64,000 nt of DNA from NCBI GenBank assembly GCA_018061265.1, contig JAGOUM010000001.1:1-64000 (forward strand), given 5' to 3'. Shown one piece after another: positions 17,297 through 26,148 of the stretch (within the stretch, counting starts at the first letter, position 1; every line of letters starts with the position of its first letter). The DNA comes from Rhodoferax sp. GTDB lineage: Bacteria; Pseudomonadota; Gammaproteobacteria; Burkholderiales; Burkholderiaceae_C. The position numbers and the translations under genes were made by a program. The notes below the pieces were generated by a model. It ran no database searches. It worked only from the letters and a program-made list of their open reading frames with translations, and was not told the DNA's origin.

Positions 17297-18112
17297 ATGG
17301 ACATTCGCCAAACCATCCAAAGCCGCGCCCCGAAGATCCAGCCCCGTATCGCTGTTGTGCTGGGCTCTGGCTGGGGCGGCCTGACCGATCACATTAGCAA
17401 CGCGGTGCAGATTCCCTACAGCGAGCTACCCGGCTTTCCGCAACCCACGGTGGCGGGTCACACGGGCACCCTCTGGGTGGGACACATCGGCCCGCAGCCG
17501 GTGGCGGTCATGAGCGGACGCAAACATGCTTATGAAACAGGCGCTGTTGATGGCATGGTGACTCCTTTGCAGACTCTGCGGCAGCTTGGCTGTCACACTC
17601 TGGTGCAAACCAACGCCGCAGGCAGCGTGCGTCCGGACATGCCGCCGCAAAGCCTGATGCTGATCACCGATCACCTCAACCTGCCACAGCGCTCTCCGCT
17701 GGTGGGCTTGCACGGCAGTGAACGTTTTGTGAACATGGTCGACGCCTATGATCCACTATTAAATCGCCTTGCAGCGCAGATTGCTAAAGCACAAGGTGCT
17801 TCACTTTTTGAGGGTGTCTACGCCTGGTTTCTGGGGCCGCAATTTGAAACACCGGCCGAAATCCGCATGGCACAACAACTCGGCGCAGACGCAGTGGGGA
17901 TGAGTACTGTGCCTGAAACCATCCTGGCCCGGCATTTGGGACTGCGTGTTGTGGCGCTGTCCTTCATTACCAACTTTGGCGCTGGCATGTCGGCCGAGAA
18001 CCTGAGCCATGCCCACACACTTCAGCAAGCGCAGGAGGGAGGCATCCGCGCCAGCGCCTTGCTTGCAGACATCATCGCCGGCATCACCGATCCTGTTGAG
18101 GTCGCAGGCTGA
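17297..18112 (+). CDS. punA: Purine nucleoside phosphorylase (PNP/MTAP family)
   Basis: Phosphorolyses purine (deoxy)nucleosides to base plus (deoxy)ribose-1-phosphate. The 271 residues carry the phosphate-binding VVLGSGWGGL (about residues 17-26), GRKHAYETG near 75, QTNAAGS near 105, FLGPQFETPAEI near 180, and FITNFGAG near the end. These place it in the trimeric PNP class rather than the DeoD class. The ATG at 17297 lies 16 bp after cdd. The exact substrate preference is not visible. It could also be a xanthosine-type enzyme. Confidence 0.93.
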   Translation: MDIRQTIQSRAPKIQPRIAVVLGSGWGGLTDHISNAVQIPYSELPGFPQPTVAGHTGTLWVGHIGPQPVAVMSGRKHAYETGAVDGMVTPLQTLRQLGCHTLVQTNAAGSVRPDMPPQSLMLITDHLNLPQRSPLVGLHGSERFVNMVDAYDPLLNRLAAQIAKAQGASLFEGVYAWFLGPQFETPAEIRMAQQLGADAVGMSTVPETILARHLGLRVVALSFITNFGAGMSAENLSHAHTLQQAQEGGIRASALLADIIAGITDPVEVAG

Positions 18113-18157
18113 ACCCTGGCACGCCAGCTGAATTTGCATATTTACCCCGATCCACCC

Positions 18158-18946
18158 ATGAACACCCTCGACGACACACCCTACGTGCAAGACCTGCGCC
18201 AGCGCGCACACATTGCCCTGGCCTGCCTGGACCTCACCAGCCTGAACGACCACGACACCGAGGCCGATATCAGCCAGCTGTGCCAGCGTGCGCAGAGCCG
18301 GTTTGGCCCAGTGGCTGCGGTGTGTGTCTGGCCGCGCCTGGCGGCACATGCCCGGGCGCAACTGCCCGCACACATTGGTGTGGCAGCGGTGGCTAATTTT
18401 CCGAACGGCAACTTGGACGTGGGCGCTGCAGTGCAGGACACTTTGCAGATTGTTCAGTCCGGCGCACAGGAGGTGGACGTGGTCATGCCCTACAAGGCAC
18501 TGATGGCGGGCGACGAAGCCGCGGCAAGCCAGCTGCTGCGCGCCGTGCGCCAGGCGTGTCCGGGACTGGTCCTGAAGGTGATTCTGGAAACCGGAGAGCT
18601 GCAAACCATCGCGTTGATTGAGCGCGCCAGCGAACTTGCACTGGACGCTGGCGCTGATTTTCTCAAGACCAGTACCGGCAAGACTTCCATCCATGCCACA
18701 GTCGAAGCGGCAACCACCATGCTTGGCGTCATTGCCAGACGTGCAAGTCCTGCCGGCTTCAAGGCGTCAGGTGGCATCAGGACGGTGAAAGACGCTGTTG
18801 TTTTTGAGTCCTTGACCGCCCACATTCTGGGGGATGCTGCGCTGAATCCCAGGCGCTTTCGTATCGGTGCAAGCAGCCTGCTGGGTGACATCGAGACCAC
18901 CTTGGGTGGCGCGCCGACAGGGGTCAAATCTGCCAGTTCGTATTGA
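18158..18946 (+). CDS. deoC: Deoxyribose-phosphate aldolase
   Basis: Class I aldolase that splits 2-deoxyribose-5-phosphate into acetaldehyde and glyceraldehyde-3-phosphate. The 262 residues resemble E. coli DeoC (259). The Schiff-base lysine is Lys170 in DFLKTSTGK, with ACLDLTSL at about residues 22-29 and EVDVVMPYKAL near 105. The ATG at 18158 is preferred to an upstream TTG at 18134. It lies between punA and deoA in the salvage operon. Its acetaldehyde product is also the substrate of EutE, encoded nearby on the other strand. Confidence 0.95.
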   Translation: MNTLDDTPYVQDLRQRAHIALACLDLTSLNDHDTEADISQLCQRAQSRFGPVAAVCVWPRLAAHARAQLPAHIGVAAVANFPNGNLDVGAAVQDTLQIVQSGAQEVDVVMPYKALMAGDEAAASQLLRAVRQACPGLVLKVILETGELQTIALIERASELALDAGADFLKTSTGKTSIHATVEAATTMLGVIARRASPAGFKASGGIRTVKDAVVFESLTAHILGDAALNPRRFRIGASSLLGDIETTLGGAPTGVKSASSY

Positions 18947-18954
18947 GGCAAAGC

Positions 18955-20295
18955 ATGCTGTCCCAGGAAATCATCCGCATCAAACGCGACGGCCACACGC
19001 TGGAGCGCGCACATATCGACCATTTTGTCCGGGGTCTGGTTGACGGCACGTGGAGCGAGGGCCAGGCTGCCGCCATGGCGATGGCAATGTTTCTCAATGG
19101 CATGAGCCGGGAGGAGACCGTCCACCTGACCCAGGCGATGACCCAATCGGGCCGGATGATGGACTGGTCAAAAGCCAACTTGAACGGCCCGATTCTGGAC
19201 AAACACTCCAGCGGTGGCGTGGGCGACAAGATCAGCCTGATGCTTGCGCCCATCGTCGCGGCATGCGGCGGCGTGGTACCGATGATCTCCGGGCGCGGTC
19301 TGGGACATACCGGCGGCACGCTCGACAAACTTGGCAGCATACCGGGCTATCAGGCCACGCCCGATGTCAACACGCTGCACCAGGCCCTGAAAACCGCCGG
19401 TTGCGCCATCATCGGACAAACCGACGATCTGGCACCCGCCGACCGCAGGCTGTATGCCATCCGTGATGTCACCGCCACCGTCGAATCGGTGCCCCTGATC
19501 ACCGCCAGCATCCTGTCCAAAAAACTGGCCGCCGGCCTGCAGGGTCTGGTAATGGATGTCAAGGTGGGCAACGGGGCGTTTGCCGCCTCGATGGACATGG
19601 CATGCCGCCTGGCCGAGTCACTGGTACAGGTGGCGGGCGGCGCTGGCTTGCCAACGACAGCCTGCCTGACCGACATGAACCAGGTGCTGGGAAGAAGCTG
19701 TGGCAATGCACTGGAGGTGCTGGAAGCCATTGATTTCCTCAAAGGCAAAAACACCGAGCCGCGGCAATTGGCGCTCACCCGCGCCCTGTGTGCCGAACTG
19801 CTGGTGATGGGTCGGCTGGCACTCAGCCACACCGAAGCACTTCAAAAAGTAGATCATGCTTTGCAGAGTGGACAAGCGCTAGAGCACTTTTCTCGCATGA
19901 TTTTTGCCTTGGGGGGGCCAGCTGATCTGGCCGATCAAGCGCACCACTACCTGGCGGCGGCACCGGTTCAGCGGGCATTGGCATCGCCCTGCTGCGGCTG
20001 GGTGAGTGGCATGGCCACCCGCGATATCGGTCTGCTGATTGTCGAACTCGGTGGTGGACGCCGCCGCGCCAGCGACGCAATTGACCCACGCGTGGGGCTG
20101 ACTCAGGTCGCCCAGATCGGCCAGCAGGTGTGCACCGGTGAAACGCTGGCCGTGGTCCATGCGGCTGATGCTGCGGCGGCCGAGCAGGCAGCAGCCCGCT
20201 TGCTGACCCTGCTGCAGATTGGCGAGGCTCCGGTGTCACCGCCACCAGTGATGTTGCAGCGCATTGGGGCCGATGGTCAAACCTCATTTGCATGA
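18955..20295 (+). CDS. deoA: Thymidine phosphorylase
   Basis: Phosphorolyses thymidine and deoxyuridine to base and deoxyribose-1-phosphate. The 446 residues have the family start (LSQEIIRIKRDGHTL), DKHSSGGVGDKISL near 83-96, GRGLGHTGGTLDKL near 115, and VMDVKVGNGAF near 195. The ATG at 18955 with GAGG 7 bp upstream is better than the TTG at 18943. An AT-rich copy of the dispersed element (about 19841-19887) lies within the gene and encodes residues around 296-311 without breaking the frame. It is the last gene of the cdd-punA-deoC-deoA operon. Confidence 0.95.
   Translation: MLSQEIIRIKRDGHTLERAHIDHFVRGLVDGTWSEGQAAAMAMAMFLNGMSREETVHLTQAMTQSGRMMDWSKANLNGPILDKHSSGGVGDKISLMLAPIVAACGGVVPMISGRGLGHTGGTLDKLGSIPGYQATPDVNTLHQALKTAGCAIIGQTDDLAPADRRLYAIRDVTATVESVPLITASILSKKLAAGLQGLVMDVKVGNGAFAASMDMACRLAESLVQVAGGAGLPTTACLTDMNQVLGRSCGNALEVLEAIDFLKGKNTEPRQLALTRALCAELLVMGRLALSHTEALQKVDHALQSGQALEHFSRMIFALGGPADLADQAHHYLAAAPVQRALASPCCGWVSGMATRDIGLLIVELGGGRRRASDAIDPRVGLTQVAQIGQQVCTGETLAVVHAADAAAAEQAAARLLTLLQIGEAPVSPPPVMLQRIGADGQTSFA
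19841..19887. repeat. AT-rich dispersed element copy within deoA
   Basis: Read on the minus strand this stretch begins CTCTAGCGC and ends GCATGATCTAC. It aligns with the roughly 43-bp element found in the two composite repeats and in intergenic gaps (CTCTAG, then AT-rich, then GCTAT). The match is partial at the second half, so this copy is assigned with less confidence. Confidence 0.45.
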
Positions 20296-20347
20296 TGCCC
20301 ACAGTCAGGTGTTTTGCTTTTTTTATTGACTCAAACCAGGAGCCAGG

Positions 20348-20812
20348 ATGCCAGAGATTCGTCAGTACCATGATCCCAGCGACCGCGAGTCGGTGATTGC
20401 GTTGTGGCAAACCGCTTTTGGCTACGAAACCGCGCACAACGACCCCGCCTTGGCCATTGCCAGAAAGCTTGCCGTCGCGGACGGCCTGTTTTTTGTCGCC
20501 TCACCAGCCGACAAGGTGGTCGGCACCGTGATGGCTGGCTATGACGGTCACCGCGGCTGGCTGTATTCGGTGGCCGTTCATCCGGACCAACGCGGTACCG
20601 GGCTGGGCAGCAGGTTGGTACAGCATGCCGAAGCAGCACTGGTGCAACTTGGCTGCCTGAAGGTCAACCTGCAATTGGTGGCCAGTAACGCAGCAACCGC
20701 CGCGTTCTACCAGTCACTTGGCTTTGCCATCGAGCCACGCGTGAGTATGGGCAAGGTCCTGTATCACAAGGTGCCACCTCAGGAATCAGGCGAACAGCAA
20801 GGCGACCAGTGA
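20348..20812 (+). CDS. GNAT-family acetyltransferase (YpeA-like)
   Basis: Single-domain N-acetyltransferase of 154 residues. The acetyl-CoA-binding motif A is AVHPDQRGTGLGSRLVQHAE (about residues 76-95), and motif B is ASNAATAAFYQSLGF near 115-130. It resembles E. coli YpeA, whose substrate is not firmly known. The ATG at 20348 has an AGGA directly upstream. It follows deoA by 52 bp on the same strand and converges with the HD-GYP-like gene. The substrate is unknown. Confidence 0.85.
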   Translation: MPEIRQYHDPSDRESVIALWQTAFGYETAHNDPALAIARKLAVADGLFFVASPADKVVGTVMAGYDGHRGWLYSVAVHPDQRGTGLGSRLVQHAEAALVQLGCLKVNLQLVASNAATAAFYQSLGFAIEPRVSMGKVLYHKVPPQESGEQQGDQ

Positions 20813-20829
20813 CCGCCCGGCCATGTTGC

Positions 20830-22083
20830 TCAGTAGTTTCTGGGTATTCCCTGCCAGGGCCGGTCGGCCGTGACCTGCCGCGTCAGCGCCAGTAAACGTT
20901 CAAGATTGTGGTTGACCTTGACCTCACGGTAAGGCACGCTGGCGACAATTCGAAATTCCACCAGGCTGGTGTCGCGCACAATCGGCTCACCGGTGGCCAT
21001 ACCCTGGCGGTTGATCAGCACCGCCACTTTGGGCATGGTGGTATTGAGGCCACGTTTGATCACGGCCGCAATTTCGTTCGACTGGAGCCTTACAAAGGTG
21101 CCCGGCGAATAAATGCCCACCGCCTTGATGATGGCAGCTCCTGCTTCGTCGACCGCACGATTTTCATCAAAATAACATGCCTGCATGGCCGCACTCGGTG
21201 TTTCCGGCGGCCGCGACGTGCGCGGTGACAACCTGGCCGCAAACATGTCGGCACGCTGGATCAGGCGGGCCAGCCGCTGGCTGGCGCTGCGCGGGGCCAG
21301 CGGGCCAGCCGTATTGTGGCGGTGGTACAGCACCGCTTCAAGCCACAGCGGATTGGACACCCCCATCAGTTGCAGCATGTCAACTGAACGCGGGGCATGG
21401 CTTTCGATCAGTTTGAGCTGCTCGGCGGTTGGCTGGCCTTTCTGCATGGCCATGCGATCTTGCAGGTCGGTCATGCCAATGTTCATGGTCAAAGCCGCGT
21501 TGCACATGGCAATGATATGGTCCTCGTGCCACTTGAGCACTTCACGTGCCGCCAGACTGCACACGGCGCAGACCAGCATGGCGTGCGTGGCGCTGTAACG
21601 TCGGATTTCGCTGCCTGCGAGGTGGATCAGCGCAAACAGGGTGCCGTCCGGATTGCGTTGCAACTGGCGGTCCAGCTCTTTTTGCAGGCGGTCCAGCCGC
21701 GGCAGAAAACTGTCGCCACGGAAATCGCGCAACATGCCGTCGACCTGGGTTTGCAGGTCAATCCAGTCCGGCTCGTCACTGGCCTCGGCGCGTGCGGCCT
21801 TTTTGTTGTCGTAGGGCGATATCTGCACCTCGGCAATCTTGCGCAGCTCATGGTCCTGCATGACCGCCTTGTTCAGGCGGTTGAAATAACCACGCCGGTA
21901 GTTCTCGGACTCGTCGGCATCAATGTAGATCTCGCTGCGGCGCCCGACCATCGCCTCCAGGTCTTGCCGACTCTGCACCTGGAAGCCCTGGCTGGCCAAC
22001 AGCACGCCACTGATGTCGCGCAATGCACAGGGCAGCGGCTGACCAATCACGATGGAGTCGATACTGACGGGAACAAGATTCAT
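20830..22083 (-). CDS. Degenerate HD-GYP-like domain protein
   Basis: The 417-residue protein has an N-terminal segment like the one preceding HD-GYP domains (residues 1-75) and a central helical HD-type region (about 150-310). The metal ligands of an active c-di-GMP phosphodiesterase are largely lost. The HD pair reads TMNIGM instead of HDIGK. A lone His remains in ESHAPRSVDML and in LYHRHN, and no GYP motif follows. It is probably a non-catalytic binding protein or a scaffold, but this cannot be proved here. It is transcribed alone on the minus strand, divergent from rfaE2. Confidence 0.7.
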   Translation of the reverse strand: MNLVPVSIDSIVIGQPLPCALRDISGVLLASQGFQVQSRQDLEAMVGRRSEIYIDADESENYRRGYFNRLNKAVMQDHELRKIAEVQISPYDNKKAARAEASDEPDWIDLQTQVDGMLRDFRGDSFLPRLDRLQKELDRQLQRNPDGTLFALIHLAGSEIRRYSATHAMLVCAVCSLAAREVLKWHEDHIIAMCNAALTMNIGMTDLQDRMAMQKGQPTAEQLKLIESHAPRSVDMLQLMGVSNPLWLEAVLYHRHNTAGPLAPRSASQRLARLIQRADMFAARLSPRTSRPPETPSAAMQACYFDENRAVDEAGAAIIKAVGIYSPGTFVRLQSNEIAAVIKRGLNTTMPKVAVLINRQGMATGEPIVRDTSLVEFRIVASVPYREVKVNHNLERLLALTRQVTADRPWQGIPRNY

Positions 22084-22169
22084 GGTTGAACGGATTATGC
22101 CAAGGCACTTTCAAAAGTACGCAGCACCAACAGCATACACCGGTCGGTCAGCCTGCTAGGATGCAACAC

Positions 22170-22724
22170 ATGCCTGAAAACACGCCAATTCAATCCTTTG
22201 ACCGCAGTCCGGTACTGCCAAGCCTGTCACAGAAACTCTGCCATCCCGACCAGCTCGCCATTGGGCTCGCGTCCTTGGCGCGACCTCTGGTGTTCACCAA
22301 CGGCGTGTTTGACGTGTTGCACCGTGGCCATGTGATGTACCTGGAGCAAGCCCGGGCGCTGGGAGCCAGCCTGATCATCGCCCTCAACACCGATGCTTCG
22401 GCGCGCCGGCTGGGCAAGGGCCCGGACCGCCCGCTGAACAACGAAATGGATCGCGCCTGTGTGATTGCCGCATTGGCCAGTGCCAGCCTGGTGACCTGGT
22501 TTGATGAAGACACGCCGCTGCAATTGATCGAGAGGGTACGCCCGGACATTCTGGTCAAAGGCGGCGATTACGATATGGACAAGCTGGCCGAAACCGCGCT
22601 GGTCAAAAGCTGGGGTGGCCGGGCATTGGCGCTGCCCTTTGTGACGGGTTACTCCACCACGGCCCTGGTTCGGAAAATCAGGCAGTCTGACTTAAGCGGC
22701 AAGGCCACAGGTGACATTGCATAG
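22170..22724 (+). CDS. rfaE2: D-glycero-beta-D-manno-heptose 1-phosphate adenylyltransferase (RfaE2)
   Basis: Nucleotidyltransferase that makes ADP-heptose for the lipopolysaccharide inner core. It corresponds to domain II of E. coli HldE, encoded separately. The 184 residues have TNGVFDVLHRGHVMYLEQAR (about residues 45-64) with the HxGH-type nucleotidyl motif, and YSTTALVRKI near the end. Two ATGs lie 9 bp apart, and I chose 22170 because AGG lies about 9 bp upstream. The next gene begins 172 bp later, after an AT-rich gap holding a dispersed element. Confidence 0.9.
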   Translation: MPENTPIQSFDRSPVLPSLSQKLCHPDQLAIGLASLARPLVFTNGVFDVLHRGHVMYLEQARALGASLIIALNTDASARRLGKGPDRPLNNEMDRACVIAALASASLVTWFDEDTPLQLIERVRPDILVKGGDYDMDKLAETALVKSWGGRALALPFVTGYSTTALVRKIRQSDLSGKATGDIA

Positions 22725-22762
22725 AGCCGACATGTTTGCGTCAAATGATATGACTTTTATAC

Positions 22763-22806
22763 CTCTAGACCAATAATATAAAGCGTTTATTGCTATGTTA
22801 ATTGAG
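22763..22806. repeat. AT-rich dispersed element, intergenic copy
   Basis: A stretch in the rfaE2-kinase gap begins CTCTAGACC, continues AT-rich with AAAGCG, and ends TGCTATGTTAATT. It aligns over about 43 bp with copies in dprA and in both eut composites. It may also contribute promoter-like AT-rich DNA for the kinase gene, but I see no clear -35/-10 pair. Confidence 0.6.
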
Positions 22807-22896
22807 TCAATTCAGCCCGTGCTGAAGAACCACAGGGCAGCCAGCATGCCTTGTGCCAGCCAATGCCAGTTTTGCCTGGCGGCTGGAGGCTGAGGC

Positions 22897-25800
22897 ATGC
22901 TGCCTGCACGCTGGCGCAAACCCGTCGCACTGGCGATGGCGGTGGGTGTGTCCGGGCTGGTCATCACCGGTGTGTTGTGGCGTCAAGCCAGCTTCGACAG
23001 CGCTGCGGAATTACAAACCAGTTTTGAGCACGACGTCCACAACATCAAGGCACGGATTGAGGGTCAGTTGGCCCGCCATGAGCTGGTACTCAGAAGTTTT
23101 GTTGCCTTGTTTGGCGCATCAGACGACGTGTCGCGCAAGGACTTTCAGACTTTTTACCGGTCTCTGGTGCAAACGCCAGGCGACTACAGCTTTGTTGCCC
23201 TGAATTACATCGAGGCCGTGCCGGTGTCGAACCTGGCGACACACATCTCAAGGGTGCGCCAGGATGGCTTGCCCCAATACTCCATCCATCCGCCGGGATC
23301 GCGCCATTTGTATGGGCCCATCGTGTACATCGAACCGTTTTCCGGCCCCAACCTTGCTGCGCTGGGCTACGACCCTTTGACACTGGCGCCGGCGCACGAG
23401 GCACTGCTGCGCGCGCGCGACACCGGCAATTTGGCACTCACCGCCAAGCTGGCACTCAAACATGACGCCGCTCATCCCGAACCCGGGTTTTCGATGTATC
23501 TGCCTCTCTACCGTTGGGGTGCGTCGCCACAAACCCTGGCACAGCGCCAGGCCGCCCTGATCGGCTGGATCGGTGGCCCATTTCGCTCCAAAGAGTTACT
23601 GCAAGACCAGTTGTCACCGGACATTTCACAGGTGTTTTTTGAGGTCTACGACGGCACCGAGCCCCAACCCGAGGCGTTGATGTACGCCTCGCACCCCTCA
23701 GCGCCTGACAGTGCCGCAAAACGCACGCCATTGCACAGCGCGGTGCCACTGGTGTACGGTGGGCAGACCTGGACGCTGATGCTGTATGCGCTGCCCGGTT
23801 ATGGGACCGATGCCCTGGTGCAGCGGCCGCAATGGCTGGCTGCCAGCGGGGCGCTGCTCAGCGCGCTTGCCGCTGCATCCACTTTGCTGCTGGGTATGTT
23901 CCTTGTGCGACGCAAATTGCTGGCACAACAACGCGAAGAACTGGCATTGGCCAACCAGCGCGAGCAGGAGCGCCATGCGGCAGAGCGGGTGCTGCGCGAC
24001 AGCGAGTTTGCCGCGCGTATGGCGCTCGATCGCGCCAACGCGCTCGCCAAACGGCTTGAGGATCAGCAGCAGCAACTGGAACAGCAGGTGCAGCAGCGCA
24101 CCGCCGAACTGCAGCACAGTGTGACAGTTGCCCAGAATGCGCTGGCCGAGCTGGACCAGCAGAAAGCGGCACTGGCCAATTCTGTGTCCCTGCTGAACGC
24201 CACGCTGGAGTCCACCGCCTACGGCATCCTGGTGGTGGACTGTGATGGGCGGCTGGTCAGCTGGAACCACCGTTTTGTCGAGTTGTGGCAGGTTCCGCCG
24301 GAGCTCCTGGTCCCTGGCAGCAAGCGCCAGGTGCTGCACTATGTGGCTGACCTGACCCGGGACCCTGAGGCTTTTGTGTCCCATGTGACGCAACTGATCG
24401 CCTTGCCACACAACGCCAGCAGCGACACCATTGAACTGGCCGATGGCCGTGTGTTCAAACGTATTTCGCTGCCCCAACGCCTGGATGAGCAGGTGCTGGG
24501 CCGGGTCTGGTCATTTGACGACATCACCGAGCTCAAGCGCATTGAGCAGTCCGCGCTGTCGGCCAGCCGCGCCAAGTCGGAGTTTCTGGCCAACATGAGT
24601 CACGAAATCCGCACCCCCATGAATGGTGTGGTGGGCATGATCGACATCCTGCAGCAGACCGACCTGTCACCACCCCAGCAGCACATGCTGGGCACCATTG
24701 CCCAGTCGTCGCTGGCATTGCTGGCAATCCTCAACGATATTCTTGACTACTCCAAAATCGAGGCGGGCAAGCTCTCGGTCGAATCGATACCCACGCCTGT
24801 CGGCGAGCTGATTCAGAACGTGGTGCAATTGCTACGCCACGCGGCGCAGGCCAAGTCGATCGACCTCCGTGTGGAGGTGGATGCCGCCGTTCCGCCCTGG
24901 CTCTACCTCGATCCGACCCGGGTACGCCAGGTCTTGCTGAACCTGCTGGGCAATGCGATCAAGTTCACGCCCAGCCACAGCGCAACGCCGTCCTGGGTCC
25001 GCCTGCAGGCGCTTGTCCATGCCGCAGAAGGCATCGACCCCTTGCTGGTCCTGCGCGTTTCGGACAATGGCATTGGCATGCGCGCGGACGTGGTGGAGCG
25101 CCTGTTTCAGCCCTTTACCCAGGCCGACGCCAGTACCTCGCGACAATTTGGCGGAACGGGGCTTGGCTTGTCGATCAGCCAGCGTCTGGTTGAACTGATG
25201 GGCGGGCGGATCCGGGTCAGCAGTGCGCCGGGTGAGGGTGCCGAGTTTTCGGTGGAGCTGCCTTTGCTCCCCGCAGCACCCGTTGTCCAGGTCGATCCAG
25301 CGCCTGAACGGCGGCGGCGCCCAAGAGCCGAGGCAACACTCGACGCGCAGTCAGGCAAACCCGCACCCTGGGTGCTGCTCGCTGAAGACAACGAGACCAA
25401 CCGGGACGTGTTGCGCGAACAGTTGCGCCGCCTGGGTTACCGCTCAGACACGGCCAACGACGGTGTCGAAGCGCTGCAGATGTGGCAAGCTGGCCACTAC
25501 GACCTGTTGCTGACCGACTGCCACATGCCCAAAATGGATGGTTTCAGCCTGACCGAGGCCATCCGCAAGTCTGAAACCCCCGGTCAGCGGGCCATCATCA
25601 TTGCCGTCACCGCGAATGCCATGGAAGGCGAAGCCCAACGCTGCCTGAACCACGGCATGGATGACTACCTGTCCAAACCCTTGCGCATGGCCGAGCTGCA
25701 ACAGACACTGGCGCGCTGGTTGCCGTTGCCAAGCCCGCCAGACTCTCAACCCGCAGCGTTCCAAGAGTCGCCGCAAGGTGGCCATGCCGCTGCGGTCGAA

Positions 25801-26148
25801 CTGCCGGTGTGGGACAACAGTGCCTTGACGGCAGTTGTGGGTGACAACCCGGGAATGCACCAACGTCTGCTGGCAAAGTTTCTGGTGAATGCCCATCGGC
25901 AACTGGCGCAGATTCAGAGTGCCGTTGCGACCGCACAAATTGATCAGATCACCAGTGTGGCGCATACCCTCAAATCCGCCGCACGCACGGTGGGTGCAAT
26001 GGCTTTGGGCGAGTTATGCCAGCAGATCGAGGCCAGTGGCCGCGACGCCAGCCAGCAACAACACTGCCTGGCTTTGTGCCAAGATTTGCCCGCCACTTTG
26101 GCCCAGGCCGATCAGCAGATTCGCCAAAACCTGCCGTCGGGCACCTAA
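22897..26148 (+). CDS. Hybrid sensor histidine kinase: CHASE-PAS-HisKA-HATPase-REC-Hpt
   Basis: A 1083-residue membrane sensor with a full internal phosphorelay. A first membrane span is at about residues 9-29, a periplasmic CHASE-type domain at 40-270, and a second span at about 313-337. These are followed by a coiled coil rich in Gln and a PAS domain at about 425-545. The HisKA phospho-acceptor is His569 (MSHEIRTPMNG). The HATPase region shows DNGIGM and GGTGLGLSI. The receiver Asp is Asp874 (TDCHMPKMDG), and the Hpt histidine is His1023 (AHTLKSAA). The stop overlaps the convergent cheB stop by 3 bases. No dedicated output regulator is adjacent. Confidence 0.92.
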   Translation: MLPARWRKPVALAMAVGVSGLVITGVLWRQASFDSAAELQTSFEHDVHNIKARIEGQLARHELVLRSFVALFGASDDVSRKDFQTFYRSLVQTPGDYSFVALNYIEAVPVSNLATHISRVRQDGLPQYSIHPPGSRHLYGPIVYIEPFSGPNLAALGYDPLTLAPAHEALLRARDTGNLALTAKLALKHDAAHPEPGFSMYLPLYRWGASPQTLAQRQAALIGWIGGPFRSKELLQDQLSPDISQVFFEVYDGTEPQPEALMYASHPSAPDSAAKRTPLHSAVPLVYGGQTWTLMLYALPGYGTDALVQRPQWLAASGALLSALAAASTLLLGMFLVRRKLLAQQREELALANQREQERHAAERVLRDSEFAARMALDRANALAKRLEDQQQQLEQQVQQRTAELQHSVTVAQNALAELDQQKAALANSVSLLNATLESTAYGILVVDCDGRLVSWNHRFVELWQVPPELLVPGSKRQVLHYVADLTRDPEAFVSHVTQLIALPHNASSDTIELADGRVFKRISLPQRLDEQVLGRVWSFDDITELKRIEQSALSASRAKSEFLANMSHEIRTPMNGVVGMIDILQQTDLSPPQQHMLGTIAQSSLALLAILNDILDYSKIEAGKLSVESIPTPVGELIQNVVQLLRHAAQAKSIDLRVEVDAAVPPWLYLDPTRVRQVLLNLLGNAIKFTPSHSATPSWVRLQALVHAAEGIDPLLVLRVSDNGIGMRADVVERLFQPFTQADASTSRQFGGTGLGLSISQRLVELMGGRIRVSSAPGEGAEFSVELPLLPAAPVVQVDPAPERRRRPRAEATLDAQSGKPAPWVLLAEDNETNRDVLREQLRRLGYRSDTANDGVEALQMWQAGHYDLLLTDCHMPKMDGFSLTEAIRKSETPGQRAIIIAVTANAMEGEAQRCLNHGMDDYLSKPLRMAELQQTLARWLPLPSPPDSQPAAFQESPQGGHAAAVELPVWDNSALTAVVGDNPGMHQRLLAKFLVNAHRQLAQIQSAVATAQIDQITSVAHTLKSAARTVGAMALGELCQQIEASGRDASQQQHCLALCQDLPATLAQADQQIRQNLPSGT

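Noticed and set aside
17745..17815. AT-rich patch in punA as a dispersed element
   Set aside because: Only weak resemblance, without the CTCTAG and GCTAT anchors in the right spacing.
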